From Flectobacillus roseus (GTDB taxonomy: Bacteria > Bacteroidota > Bacteroidia > Cytophagales > Spirosomataceae), in NCBI RefSeq assembly GCF_030056665.1, contig NZ_JASHIG010000016.1: 64,000 nt of DNA; one strand, given 5' to 3'. The position numbers were made by a program, and so were the translations under genes. The first letter of the stretch is position 1. Each line of letters begins with the position of its first letter. Shown piece by piece: positions 17,801-25,789 of the stretch. The notes beneath the pieces were generated by a model. That model worked only from the letters and a program-made list of their open reading frames with translations, made no database searches and was not told the DNA's origin.

Positions 17801-18971
17801 TTTAATGGATGGCGACTATAATGGTTTTATCGCTGGACTCACCGCCAAACTCGGAGCTGATACCAAAAACCTAGATGCTAGAACCAAAAACTTTATTAGT
17901 CATACCGCTAAGGTAGGAGAATACGCCAATATGGGTTTTGACTTTTTGAAAAAACTCAGTGATTTACGCCTACAACAAGATGTAAATAACCTCAACAAAG
18001 AAAAAGAAACACAGCTTAAAGCTTGGGAGGAAAAGTACAGTAAAGGACTAATTAGTAAGGATGAGTACGAGTCTAAAACCGACGAGCTAAACAAACAATA
18101 TGCTGCCAAAGAACAACAGCTAAGAAAAGAGGCATTTGAAAAGCAAAAGAAAATGGATATTGCTCAGGCACTGATTAATGGAGCTTTGGCAGTAGTAAAA
18201 TCCTTGGCAATGTTTGGTTGGCCATTCGGTCTTATTGCAGCGGCAGCGGCTGGAGTAATGACAGCAGTACAAGTGGCATCTATCAGCTCTAGAACTTTTG
18301 CCCAAAAAGGGGCAGTCATCAAAAATGCTGGTGTACCACAAGGCTCTAGACATGGTAACAAATACGGTGATGCAGGTATTCAACTAATCGACCGTACTAC
18401 TGGCCATGAAATTGGAGAAATGGAGGGTGGTGAGCCTATCATGATTTTGTCAAGGAACACCTACCAAAACAACAGACCCGTAGTAGATAAGCTTTTGCAC
18501 AGCTCCCTACATCGTAATGGTGCACCTATTTATAGAGATGGTGGTTTGATGTTCGACAACGGTGGTACACTTGACGAAAGTGTACAAGACCGTATCCGAG
18601 AAAAACGAGAAGCTGAAAGACAGCAACAAGAGGAAAAACAGCAAAGTGATGCAGTTCAAGCAGAAGCAAACACTACCGCAGGGGACGGCAATAGCCCAGC
18701 GGCAAATAATGGTATGGGCGACACTACTGCTCAAGAACAAGCAATTGCCGAAAATACCAAACTTCAAAAGGAAATAGCTTCAGGAGTTACCAACACGGTG
18801 CAAGAACTCAAGGATAGTAATCTAACCGAAAGAGAGATTTTGTCCGAGCTTAGAGGAATGCGAGGTGACATGAATCGTCTTTTGAATAGCATTAATTCAA
18901 ACACCGCCAAAACAGCAGACCGAACGGCCAACCTTAGCTCTTTGGCGGTTATTGCTAGTAAGTTTAAGTAA
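14889..18971 (+). CDS. Phage tail tape measure protein
   Basis: 1360 residues, the largest phage gene. An N-terminal helical region precedes a TP901-1-type core (DLSAVTGATGDDLKYLTDTA, then repeated Ala/Ser-rich helices and LSSISLKGGEAGTQL). There is a hydrophobic stretch at about residues 470-540 (GAAILAFNGHLILATASSLA; NPIGAVVAGIALLVGGLVTW) and a very long charged coiled coil from about 680 to 1080. A second hydrophobic part (ALAVVKSLAMFGWPFGLIAA) comes near 1100, and the C-terminus is Gln-rich. Tape measure proteins set tail length and form the DNA channel, so this one implies a long tail. It stops only two bases from the convergent integrase gene. Confidence 0.88.
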   Translation: MNLVEESTVVFRLDGRPFLSELSQIEAQLVEAKDKLAGLEKGTKEWTDQKAVVRELASAVETARHQMDLSELTVKQLTDLQRDMVKVMKDSVVGSDEYNAAAQRLSEINPILQGVRDDMRSLGEEPEKQKGIWEQFKEDFTRAFSVVSVFEAGKAVYDFVSGSVREFMVFQSAAADLSAVTGATGDDLKYLTDTAKETAPQFGMMGNEMLEAYKMMASAKPELLDQKELLASTTNEAIKLAQASKMELGPATDALASSLNQFGEPASSASRFINVMAAGAKEGSAEIDQMASALKNSGTVAASSKVSFEQTNAVLQSLSSISLKGGEAGTQLKNVLLTLSAGANETNPQVVGLDKAIENLGKKQLSTAEIAKLFGKENVTAAQHIITHGKEITELTKRITGTNEAYTQAAINTSTLDFQTKQATSTLNTLKVEIGSSLEPVIVKLIASFITFVNTIRAVPSFVRENKDMFIALGAAILAFNGHLILATASSLAHAAGEKAATIAKTASTSAQWLLNTALTANPIGAVVAGIALLVGGLVTWYKNSESLRAVINGLWESIKVGVDYVQKLTTKITSFIQESTLIQGAVGIISTGVEKMMSILNTGWAIVNTVLGYLKTGIVALTAPINSFIALAQKAVGIFTGLLSAITPDIFKQAGNKIGSAFSQGYAEKMNEGRKAQESEHQKHLNNTADASQKTTKAIAENDVSEHKETLSKKEIAAAKHRQEEIKRAKEKAQKEREDQLKEENQALNEIKKMDIERIKDENAREVAQLKFKHQQELAQIAQSKASQTTKAAWEKALNDKLIRDIDALETKARNEKVADEKKAASEIAKDQDTKRQAKIKNSFDAEKAINEFELLTARNNQNEIQRLKLQRLDIEKRETLAKLDAELQAEKRTLQEAYESEVAKAAASGRDTTEIHRRYRADQMSLDQKYLAESSLAIANYQQAKTKEQEDHNKLREENHKKFYAGLKALMDGDYNGFIAGLTAKLGADTKNLDARTKNFISHTAKVGEYANMGFDFLKKLSDLRLQQDVNNLNKEKETQLKAWEEKYSKGLISKDEYESKTDELNKQYAAKEQQLRKEAFEKQKKMDIAQALINGALAVVKSLAMFGWPFGLIAAAAAGVMTAVQVASISSRTFAQKGAVIKNAGVPQGSRHGNKYGDAGIQLIDRTTGHEIGEMEGGEPIMILSRNTYQNNRPVVDKLLHSSLHRNGAPIYRDGGLMFDNGGTLDESVQDRIREKREAERQQQEEKQQSDAVQAEANTTAGDGNSPAANNGMGDTTAQEQAIAENTKLQKEIASGVTNTVQELKDSNLTEREILSELRGMRGDMNRLLNSINSNTAKTADRTANLSSLAVIASKFK

Positions 18972-18973
18972 TC

Positions 18974-20176
18974 CTATAGTGCTGGGAATGATTCCAAAAT
19001 CTCAGATTCAAGGAACATTCCCAGACTTTTCAAGTACTTATCAGTTTGCTCAAGTGAGCTATGACGGCACATTCTTTGAATCAGTTTAATATCCTTGGTA
19101 GCCCGATAGAGCGCAATTACACCAGTATCTTTCCACGAGTATTGAGAGTAATTTTTATTCTTCAAATTCAGTGCATCAAGTACTTTCGCATGCTGAAGAT
19201 AAAACCATCTATCCCCTGGACACTTCAACCCCGGACGACCTTGTAAAGTAAAAATGTAAAGCTCTGGATCATAATCTCGGAGTTTGTATTCCTGTATCAA
19301 TTCTTCGAGTCCTCTCGATATCTGAACATATTGAGTTTTTCTATTTTTAGCGTCATCAGAACGTACTCTAATATAGTGCTCTCCAATATCTCCAATTTTC
19401 AAATTACGAACCTCTTCCCCAGGGCGAAGGAAAGTATAATACATAATAGCCAAGTACAACCACAATTGAGGATTTGGATTAGTTTCTGTCAGATATGTTT
19501 TAATTAAAGCTCTGTCGGTATCTGCAAATGCTACACGTTTCCCTATTTCTATAGGCAAGCTTTCCATTTCAGTAAAGGGATTCTCTTTTACAATTTTTCG
19601 ACGCATCAAAAAATTAAAGAAGATACTCATCGTTCCAATGCTCGTCTTGGTGGTCTTATTCGAGAGCTCCAAACCTCCTTCTCTCCTAGTCTTCAGAAGG
19701 TGGTCAAAAAACTCAAAAGCCATTTGACTAGAAAACTCCGTAACCTCTCTAAAATTTGGATAGTACTTAATCAGAAAATTCGTGTAGCGTTTAAGATGTG
19801 ATTTATAAGTCCGTAGGGTATTTCGCTTTTTGGTATTTTGGGTAAACTTGAGAAACAAAGAAACATAATCAAAGACGGTACTTTTCATTTCTTCAGCTTG
19901 AGGGCTTGCGGGTAAAACCTTCTTTTTCTTATCAACGGTATAGGCTCCATTCTTCAACCAGTTACTTATCTCTTTAATAAGGTTTTTAGAATCCTTATAA
20001 CGCTCTTGTGCTGTAGCTCCTTTAGGGGTCAAACGTTTCCTTTCCAGCTTCGCTAAATCAATATTCCAGATATAGAAAGTTATCAACCAAGGCTTAGAAA
20101 TATCCCCGTTGTAGTCATTCAAACGGGGTAATCTAAACTCGTATTTGTATTCCTCTTTTGATGCTTTTACTGCCAT
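18974..20176 (-). CDS. Tyrosine recombinase (phage integrase)
   Basis: 400 residues from ATG 20176; an in-frame TTG at 20197 would add seven. Residue numbers here count from that TTG. There is an N-terminal SAM-like DNA-binding region (about 105-200) and then a catalytic domain with Arg 258 (FLRPGEE), Lys 287 (KNRKTQYV), His 379 (CRHSS) and the nucleophile Tyr 388 (TDKYLKSLG). The usual HxxR box is replaced by YSWKDTG (353-359), so Lys 356 stands where Arg is expected. Similar variants occur in Bacteroidota integrases. The gene is adjacent to the ssrA 3' end, its probable integration site. Confidence 0.88.
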   Translation of the reverse strand: MAVKASKEEYKYEFRLPRLNDYNGDISKPWLITFYIWNIDLAKLERKRLTPKGATAQERYKDSKNLIKEISNWLKNGAYTVDKKKKVLPASPQAEEMKSTVFDYVSLFLKFTQNTKKRNTLRTYKSHLKRYTNFLIKYYPNFREVTEFSSQMAFEFFDHLLKTRREGGLELSNKTTKTSIGTMSIFFNFLMRRKIVKENPFTEMESLPIEIGKRVAFADTDRALIKTYLTETNPNPQLWLYLAIMYYTFLRPGEEVRNLKIGDIGEHYIRVRSDDAKNRKTQYVQISRGLEELIQEYKLRDYDPELYIFTLQGRPGLKCPGDRWFYLQHAKVLDALNLKNKNYSQYSWKDTGVIALYRATKDIKLIQRMCRHSSLEQTDKYLKSLGMFLESEILESFPAL

Positions 20177-20228
20177 TTTTTGTCTGTTTACTGCCAAATT
20201 TTTGCCATTCCGAGGGGTATAAACGCAA

Positions 20229-20262
20229 AAAACCGCTTATACAGGCTGTATAAGCGGTTTTT
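20229..20262 (-). terminator. Terminator downstream of tmRNA
   Basis: A 15-bp perfect stem (AAACCGCTTATACAG with CTGTATAAGCGGTTT), with A and T runs on both sides, lies 6 bases beyond the tmRNA 3' end and 50 bases before the integrase start. It would insulate integrase from ssrA transcription. Confidence 0.85.
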
Positions 20263-20267
20263 AATAG

Positions 20268-20663
20268 TGGAGACGGAGAGATTCGAACTCTCGTCCAGAC
20301 AAGGAAACTCATAGCTTTCTACACGTTTAGTCTTGATTAATTGTCGGGAATACTTTGGTTCAAGCCGGACCAAAAATACTCCTTAGACTCGGTATACTAA
20401 ATTTTACTCAGAGACATCAGTAAAACCCGACTCTGCTTGTCGTCACCCCAATTCCACACGGCAGAGTTTGGCATGGAGGGATGTGGCAGGAAGCGTCAAC
20501 CTAGTTGAGAGCGACCTAAGACTTATCCTAAATTAGGAATTAAGCTGCCATGGCATACGAAGTGTTGCCAGTTATTGTTTGAGTTGATTTTTAACAGGAG
20601 GTCTACCCTACTCCCGACGTGCTTACTATCAGAATACACAAGCTGTCAATACCGGTCGTCCCC
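20268..20663 (-). ncRNA. ssrA: Transfer-messenger RNA (tmRNA)
   Basis: The RNA rescues stalled ribosomes and tags the nascent chain for proteolysis. On the minus strand the 5' end is GGGGACGA and the 3' end CGTCTCCA, forming the acceptor stem with one G-U pair. The T arm shows the GTTCGAATC sequence. The tag frame reads GGC AAC ACT TCG TAT GCC ATG GCA GCT TAA, giving the tag (A)GNTSYAMAA, of the Bacteroidota type. CCA is not encoded. The gene is intact although an integrase sits at its 3' end, as expected if integration rebuilds the 3' part. Confidence 0.95.
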
Positions 20664-20685
20664 AGTATTTTGTCTTAATAAGGTG

Positions 20686-20693
20686 CAAATATA
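20686..20693 (-). promoter_or_regulatory. Probable ssrA promoter, -7 box
   Basis: The minus strand reads TATATTTG, a full match to the Bacteroidota -7 consensus TAnnTTTG, 22 bases before the mature tmRNA 5' end. TTTA lies 19 bases upstream as a weak -33 box. The short leader would be removed by RNase P. Confidence 0.6.
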
Positions 20694-20856
20694 ACAATAT
20701 TTCATCAATTTCTAAAATTCAAATCAATTATGCCAATACTGCTCTTTTAAGTCAAATGATTGATAAGATTTTCAAATATGTTAATCTACTAGTAGACATT
20801 ATCTTACACTTGCTGTTTTGCTTGTTATTCAAAGCCGACTCCATAAAATACTCATA

Positions 20857-22893
20857 TTATATTCCCAATTTTATGCCTACATAAATCGTCCTTCCCGCGG
20901 CTGTCTCGTAGTATCTGTTAGCAGTTGCGTTGATTTGGATATTGGCAAAATAAGCAGTATCAAAAAGATTGTTTACGCCTACAAATGGTTCGATTAAAAT
21001 CCCTTTTATGTGCTTTTGCCAACCTGCTCGCAAATTTAAAGTCTGGTATCCATCAACAGAAACACTATTGGCATCATTGGCATACATCGACGATATACTT
21101 CGGAATTGAGCAACCGCAAATACACCCGATTTAGGGAAATATCTTAATTCTCCATACACTTGATTTTTAGGAATTCCGGGCAAACGATTTCCTGCAAATT
21201 CTCCTGCTAAGGTTTTATAACTTGTGTACACAAAATCTGAATAGGTATAATTGAGATAAGTCGTCAGTGCTGGGATAATTTGATAGCTTAATCCCAATTC
21301 TATCCCTTTACGGACAGATTCCCCTGCATTTCTATAAAAAGTACGCCCAACTTGGTTAGGCAATTGATAAGGAACAATTTCACCCTGTATATTGATCTGA
21401 AAAACGCTGACATCAACTCTGGTTTTATTACCTAACCAAGCCTTATATCCCAATTCATAATTTTGTGATTTTTGAGGATTCAAGTCTGGATTAAAGCCTC
21501 CTTGACCTGTGGGGTTGTTAGTCAACTCATTGAGAGAAGGTGTTTCGAAATTACTCGTGAAATTAGCATACAAAGTATTTCGTGGTGAAAGACTATATGA
21601 AATACCAACCATAGGGCTAAATCGTTGAAAATCTCTCTGAGCCGACTGATTGCCATCTGACAAAAATTTATCAGAAACACCTATTTTTATCCAGTCATAT
21701 CTGGTATTTAGGACAACTCTGAGTGCTTGCAATGGCGAAAATTCCTGTAGGATATATGCACCAGTATTATCAAAGCTCTCGTCTTGGTCGAGGCGAAGAG
21801 TTGTTCGTACGCCTAATTTATTGTCGTATCGCTGACGATTATCAGCCTGATTCTCCAAATCCAAACCAGTACGCAATTTGTATCCCTTGGTCGCAAACTG
21901 ATACGCTAGTCCACCTCCCCAAAATACACGTTGAAAGGCTATTTGACCACTAGCTTCAAAAGCTTGATTGGTATTAAAATCGCGATTTATCAAAAAAACT
22001 CGTGCATTGACAGCACTTTTTTCTCCTAACTTTTGATCCAGAATTAACGCATTTCTCAACTGGTTGAAGGACTCTGTTGTATTATAATCTACATTAGCTT
22101 TGCGGGCTTGTGTTCGGTCTTTATTTACCTCTTCAATAGTCAATCCTCCAGGGTCCTCGGCTTTGGGGCTATCAATATAAGTAGACAATAAACTTAATTT
22201 TGTTTTTTCAGACGGACGAAATCCTATCTTGAGGTTCAATAAATTACGCTCTAAAGCACTCTTTTGACGATATCCTGTACTTTCCAAACGAGATACACTT
22301 CCCAATACCGACCATGCTCCCCAAGAAGAACCAAACTTTACTTGATAGCGCTTTAAACCATAACTTCCAAATGTGCTTGATATTTCGGCGTATGGCTTAC
22401 TTGGCATACTTTCGGTATTTAATGAAATAACTCCACCAGAGGCATTTCCATAAATCCCAGCAGTAGCTCCTTTTAGCACCTCTACTCTTTCAATCAATCC
22501 CACATCGATATTCCCCAATTTGGCGGTTCCATCTGGTGTTGATTCTGGCACGCCGTCAAGAACAATTTTCAGCCCGCGAATCCCAAAAGCAGCTCGAGCG
22601 CCAAATCCTCTTATGGATATTCTTAAGTCTTGAGCAAAATTCTCCGAATTCATGGCAAAAACGCCAGGTACGGTATTCAAAGCATCGAACAGAGATAGTT
22701 TTGTTTGACCAATATGCAAACGAGCTTTTCCTATTGTTGTGACTGATACTGGCAGTTGATTTTCTTTTTGAGGAATTCGTGATGAAAGTACCGTGACAGG
22801 GGCTAATTCTTTTACAATATTGAGAGAATCCTGAGATGGTTTTTGGGCCCAAATACTGAAGGGAATTAAAAATAGCAAAGTGGCGTATTTCAT
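20857..22893 (-). CDS. TonB-dependent outer-membrane receptor
   Basis: 678 residues from ATG 22893 (MKYATLLFLIPFSIWAQ signal peptide); the frame also has an ATG nine codons upstream. A plug domain follows (ELAPVTVLSSRIPQKENQLP, then LRISIRGFGARAAFGIRGLK, IERVEVLKGATAGIYG). The C-terminal beta barrel has typical strand motifs (ASNFETPSLNEL-type segment, final strand ending in RTIYVGIKLGI with an aromatic/hydrophobic end). No carboxypeptidase-like SusC N-domain is present, so it is a FecA/siderophore-type rather than a glycan SusC receptor. The substrate cannot be read from the sequence; iron chelates are a reasonable guess. Confidence 0.88.
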   Translation of the reverse strand: MKYATLLFLIPFSIWAQKPSQDSLNIVKELAPVTVLSSRIPQKENQLPVSVTTIGKARLHIGQTKLSLFDALNTVPGVFAMNSENFAQDLRISIRGFGARAAFGIRGLKIVLDGVPESTPDGTAKLGNIDVGLIERVEVLKGATAGIYGNASGGVISLNTESMPSKPYAEISSTFGSYGLKRYQVKFGSSWGAWSVLGSVSRLESTGYRQKSALERNLLNLKIGFRPSEKTKLSLLSTYIDSPKAEDPGGLTIEEVNKDRTQARKANVDYNTTESFNQLRNALILDQKLGEKSAVNARVFLINRDFNTNQAFEASGQIAFQRVFWGGGLAYQFATKGYKLRTGLDLENQADNRQRYDNKLGVRTTLRLDQDESFDNTGAYILQEFSPLQALRVVLNTRYDWIKIGVSDKFLSDGNQSAQRDFQRFSPMVGISYSLSPRNTLYANFTSNFETPSLNELTNNPTGQGGFNPDLNPQKSQNYELGYKAWLGNKTRVDVSVFQINIQGEIVPYQLPNQVGRTFYRNAGESVRKGIELGLSYQIIPALTTYLNYTYSDFVYTSYKTLAGEFAGNRLPGIPKNQVYGELRYFPKSGVFAVAQFRSISSMYANDANSVSVDGYQTLNLRAGWQKHIKGILIEPFVGVNNLFDTAYFANIQINATANRYYETAAGRTIYVGIKLGI

Positions 22894-22966
22894 GTGCTTG
22901 AGTGAAAAAGAAGGATTCATTTGGTTGCATTAAGACTACAGTAACTCAAAGCATAAAGGTACAATC

Positions 22967-23006
22967 AAAAAAACAAAACCCCGAAAAGTTTAGCTCTTCG
23001 AGGTTT
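22967..23006 (-). terminator. Terminator-like hairpin upstream of the TonB receptor
   Basis: On the minus strand, stem AAACCTCGAA pairs with TTCGGGGTTT (one G-T) and is followed by TGTTTTTTTGA. It faces the TonB receptor gene about 75 bases downstream. It could end a transcript coming from the region 23.0-24.2 kb or act as an attenuator of the receptor gene. Confidence 0.55.
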
Positions 23007-23788
23007 ATTATTTGATTAGGTATTTACTAAGGAAGTAAGGATTAAATTCTTTGGGAGAATAAAAAAATTTATATTCCATTCTAATATCATAAGGATGAAA
23101 GATGGGGTTCAAAGTCAAAACATCCGCCAATGTTTACAAAACCCCACCAATTCAAACCCGTTCTACATTGGTTCAATTTACTGTTATATGCTTAATACAT
23201 CCGCCAATGCAAAAGCACAATTAAAACAGACTGACGCCAAAATATAGACTGTAGGCTTCTTTACAGAAACCAAATATCATCAGCCTATCAGCAATCATGC
23301 GAAATAGGAATTAAAGACAAAAGTATATTGCTGTACATCCAAAATAATTTTGGGTACAATATCAAAAGTTAAGATAAGTTGAAGTTTTCTTTAAAGCACA
23401 TAAGCACCTTTTCTAAAAGGCGATTTTTTAAAGAAATTTTAGCTAACAAACTCTTTGTATATTAGGCGAATACAAAAAATTACTAGCAACTCCATAAGCT
23501 TTTGTAGCGGCAAAAGGATGGAATAAAAACTAGAATAACTGAAGGCTCAATGTTATTCCAAGGCGATTATGTTTCTAAAAACACAATCTTCATGCCAAAT
23601 GGAAGAAAAGAAATGAAAATATCCAAGTGTTACCTTTTGCTCAAGTTACTGGAGCTTTTCATTCAAATGAATAAGATTGAGGTACTTTATATTAATTCTT
23701 CCCAAAATTACTATGATTTATATTGGTTTAGAAAAATATTTTAGGATAACTCACGAATTATTAAAATAATTTACGAACTGCATATTTA
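23007..23788. other. 780-base stretch without a supported gene, with a 13-bp direct repeat
   Basis: No reading frame here looks coding; the longest (23550-23744, 64 residues, Lys/Leu/Ile-rich, no family) is probably chance. ACATCCGCCAATG occurs twice, at 23120-23132 and 23197-23209. The stretch may be an unstable remnant or the 3' end of the GroES-like transcript. I see no RNA structure that I can name. Confidence 0.4.
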
Positions 23789-24160
23789 CTACCATTCTTC
23801 ACGAACAATCATCAAAATTGCCGACTGAGAGATAATGATATATTTTTCATGATCTACTTCTACTTCAATGCCATTTCTCTTCAAAAATAAGGCTTGATCG
23901 CCTTCTTTTACTTGAAGAGGAATATATCTCACTTGATCTGAATCTTTCCAAGGCTCATCTTCTTGAACCGCAGGAATCGGAAAGCCTGGACCAATTTTTA
24001 TCACATATCCTTTTAATATTTCCTCCTTTTCCTGAACTGTTGGAGGCAAAAACAAGCCTGAACGAGTTACACCATTACTTTCTTGTGGGCGAACTAACAC
24101 TTTATCACCCATCATAATCACTTTATCCAAAGTATTGATACCACCAATTGTCGTAATCAT
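23789..24160 (-). CDS. GroES-like (Cpn10 family) protein without a neighbouring groEL
   Basis: 123 residues against about 92-97 in true GroES. Cpn10 landmarks are visible: an N-terminal strand MMGDKVLVRPQ, a mobile-loop-like part TRSGLFLPPTVQEKE, then GYVIKIGPG, an inserted acidic loop (VQEDEPWKDSDQVRYIP), VKEGDQALFLKRNGIEVEVD, and the C-terminal KYIIISQSAILMIV. In GroES the mobile loop binds GroEL. Here the loop has LFL, so binding is possible. No groEL follows, so it is a divergent paralogue or has another role. Confidence 0.75.
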   Translation of the reverse strand: MITTIGGINTLDKVIMMGDKVLVRPQESNGVTRSGLFLPPTVQEKEEILKGYVIKIGPGFPIPAVQEDEPWKDSDQVRYIPLQVKEGDQALFLKRNGIEVEVDHEKYIIISQSAILMIVREEW

Positions 24161-24407
24161 CTCTTTTAGTCTTTCTATTTTAGAAAAATTTGTTTCCGTG
24201 CAAAATTAAACAATATTTTACTCAAAAAATTAACATAGATTTAAAGAAAACTTAGTTAGTAGGCAAAATTGAATTCCAACATTGAACTTTTGGCTTTCAT
24301 CAATGGGCTTTCGGCAAAAATATTCCCAGTTCAAAGAAGCTTTTTTGCGTAACTCCAACGGCTTACAGCTCATAATGTATTGATACCATTTTATTTTGCA
24401 CTAATAT

Positions 24408-24920
24408 TTAACTGACTCTCGTTTTAGTTCTTGGCATATTTATGACCTCTACATCAAAAATACGCTTACCATCAATTTTTAGACGAACTGCTGTCTGAAC
24501 AGGGTGAAAACCATGCTGCCCTGCGGCACCTGGATTAATAAACGACATACCTTTTCTATTCAAATCTCTTTTAACTTGAAGAATGTGAGAATGCCCGCAA
24601 ACAAATATTTCTGGCAACTTTAGTTCAAAACATTTTAGTGCATCTGGTTTGTATTTGGAAGGAGCACCAGCAATATGTGTCATACCTACTAAAACTTCTT
24701 CGCAATAAAAATGGTTTATTAATGGATAAGTCTGACGAATGGGTGTGCCATCAATATTACCATACACCCCAAAAACAGGCTTAAGTGCTGTCAAGGTATC
24801 GGATACCGCAACATCACCCCAGTCACCACCATGCCAAATTTGATCGCACCATTCTACGTGTTCCATCAACCTTGGATCAAGATAACTATGTGTATCTGAT
24901 ATAATTAATACTTTTTTCAT
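24408..24920 (-). CDS. Metallophosphoesterase (YfcE/MJ0936-like phosphodiesterase)
   Basis: 170 residues. Motifs of the calcineurin-like superfamily appear in order: ISDTHS (residues 7-12, metal-binding Asp and His), HGGDWGD (about 30-36), GNIDG (about 54-58), THIAG (about 81-85) and GHSH (about 108-111). Length and motifs fit bacterial YfcE-type phosphodiesterases. The natural substrate is not known from sequence. It stands alone on the minus strand, in front of the GroES-like gene with a gap of about 250 bases. Confidence 0.88.
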   Translation of the reverse strand: MKKVLIISDTHSYLDPRLMEHVEWCDQIWHGGDWGDVAVSDTLTALKPVFGVYGNIDGTPIRQTYPLINHFYCEEVLVGMTHIAGAPSKYKPDALKCFELKLPEIFVCGHSHILQVKRDLNRKGMSFINPGAAGQHGFHPVQTAVRLKIDGKRIFDVEVINMPRTKTRVS

Positions 24921-25081
24921 ATGATCACTCGGTCGTATTTTTGTTAGTACTTTTTGTGATTATTTTATACATTTAAGCATATAATACCGAATTACATTCA
25001 TTGACTAGAGAAACAAAATTGGCAGGTAAGCAATCTCTCTCTTCAGATTTGAAGACTTCCTAACATTCTGTAAATCCCAAT

Positions 25082-25723
25082 ATGAGCACTCAAGCATTTG
25101 AAATACAGTTATATGAAAAACTCAACCAGTTTTTCTTTGAGCATGATTACCTATTGATGGTAGATAAAAAGCAGTATAGAAAAATTACAAGCTCAGGATT
25201 TCTGAACGTTATTTTTACCTGCACTTCATACGAGAACGAAATTTTGCTGGATGTAAATATCGGTTGCCGAAATGAAAAGATTGAGCAAATTGCTCAACAA
25301 TACCTTGGTAACTCGCGTGATTATTGGGGAGATGCCAACACCTTCGTGATTTCTATCGGAAAATTCAACGACTCCAAAAACTTTCGGTACAAAATTCAAA
25401 CTGATTCGGATTTGGATGATGTTTGTGAAGAAGTACGAAGTTTTATGCTAACACATGGCTTTGAGTTTTTAGAAACCCATTCATCGCTTGAAGCCATAAA
25501 TCATATGTTTAATGCGACACCAAAGATTTCCTGTAAATATGTTTATAATCAATCACATAGACGATTCAAAGGATTAATCGTAGCGAAATTGGTAAATGAC
25601 GATAACTTTAAGGATTTATTCGAAAAGCATCAGCGAGGTCTTATTTTTTCAGTAGCTCCTGAGGAAGAACTTCAAAAATTTGATAGGCTTATGGGATTTT
25701 TGATGTATGTATCAGATAATTAA
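25082..25723 (+). CDS. Hypothetical protein
   Basis: 213 residues, start ATG 25082. It is a soluble protein, acidic, with mixed secondary structure and no signal peptide. Segments such as LLDVNIGCRNEKIEQIAQQY and ISIGKFNDSKNFRYKI suggest an alpha/beta fold, but I recognise no family. It is convergent with the ferritin-like gene, and a perfect hairpin lies between the two. Confidence 0.65.
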   Translation: MSTQAFEIQLYEKLNQFFFEHDYLLMVDKKQYRKITSSGFLNVIFTCTSYENEILLDVNIGCRNEKIEQIAQQYLGNSRDYWGDANTFVISIGKFNDSKNFRYKIQTDSDLDDVCEEVRSFMLTHGFEFLETHSSLEAINHMFNATPKISCKYVYNQSHRRFKGLIVAKLVNDDNFKDLFEKHQRGLIFSVAPEEELQKFDRLMGFLMYVSDN

Positions 25724-25736
25724 GAATTTTGTATGA

Positions 25737-25782
25737 TAGATACAAGGCAATATTAGACTATTTACCTATTGCCTTGTATCTA
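25737..25782. terminator. Perfect 16-bp hairpin between convergent genes
   Basis: TAGATACAAGGCAATA (25737-25752) pairs with TATTGCCTTGTATCTA (25767-25782) around a 14-base loop. It sits between two convergent stop codons and is probably a bidirectional terminator, although neither side has a strong T run. Confidence 0.6.
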
Positions 25783-25789
25783 CAACAAC

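Noticed and set aside
1..20268. Second attachment site (duplicate of the ssrA 3' end) inside the window
   Set aside because: No repeat of the tmRNA T-arm/acceptor sequence was found, so the left boundary is outside the window.
20188..20373. 61-residue reading frame across the tmRNA 3' end
   Set aside because: It overlaps the tmRNA gene and terminator and has no protein-like features.
23107..23209. Riboswitch upstream of the TonB receptor
   Set aside because: The paired 13-mers do not match the cobalamin-box pattern and no conserved riboswitch core could be assembled.
23550..23744. 64-residue reading frame in the gap before the GroES-like gene
   Set aside because: Low-complexity, no family, no promoter or terminator fitting it; probably chance.
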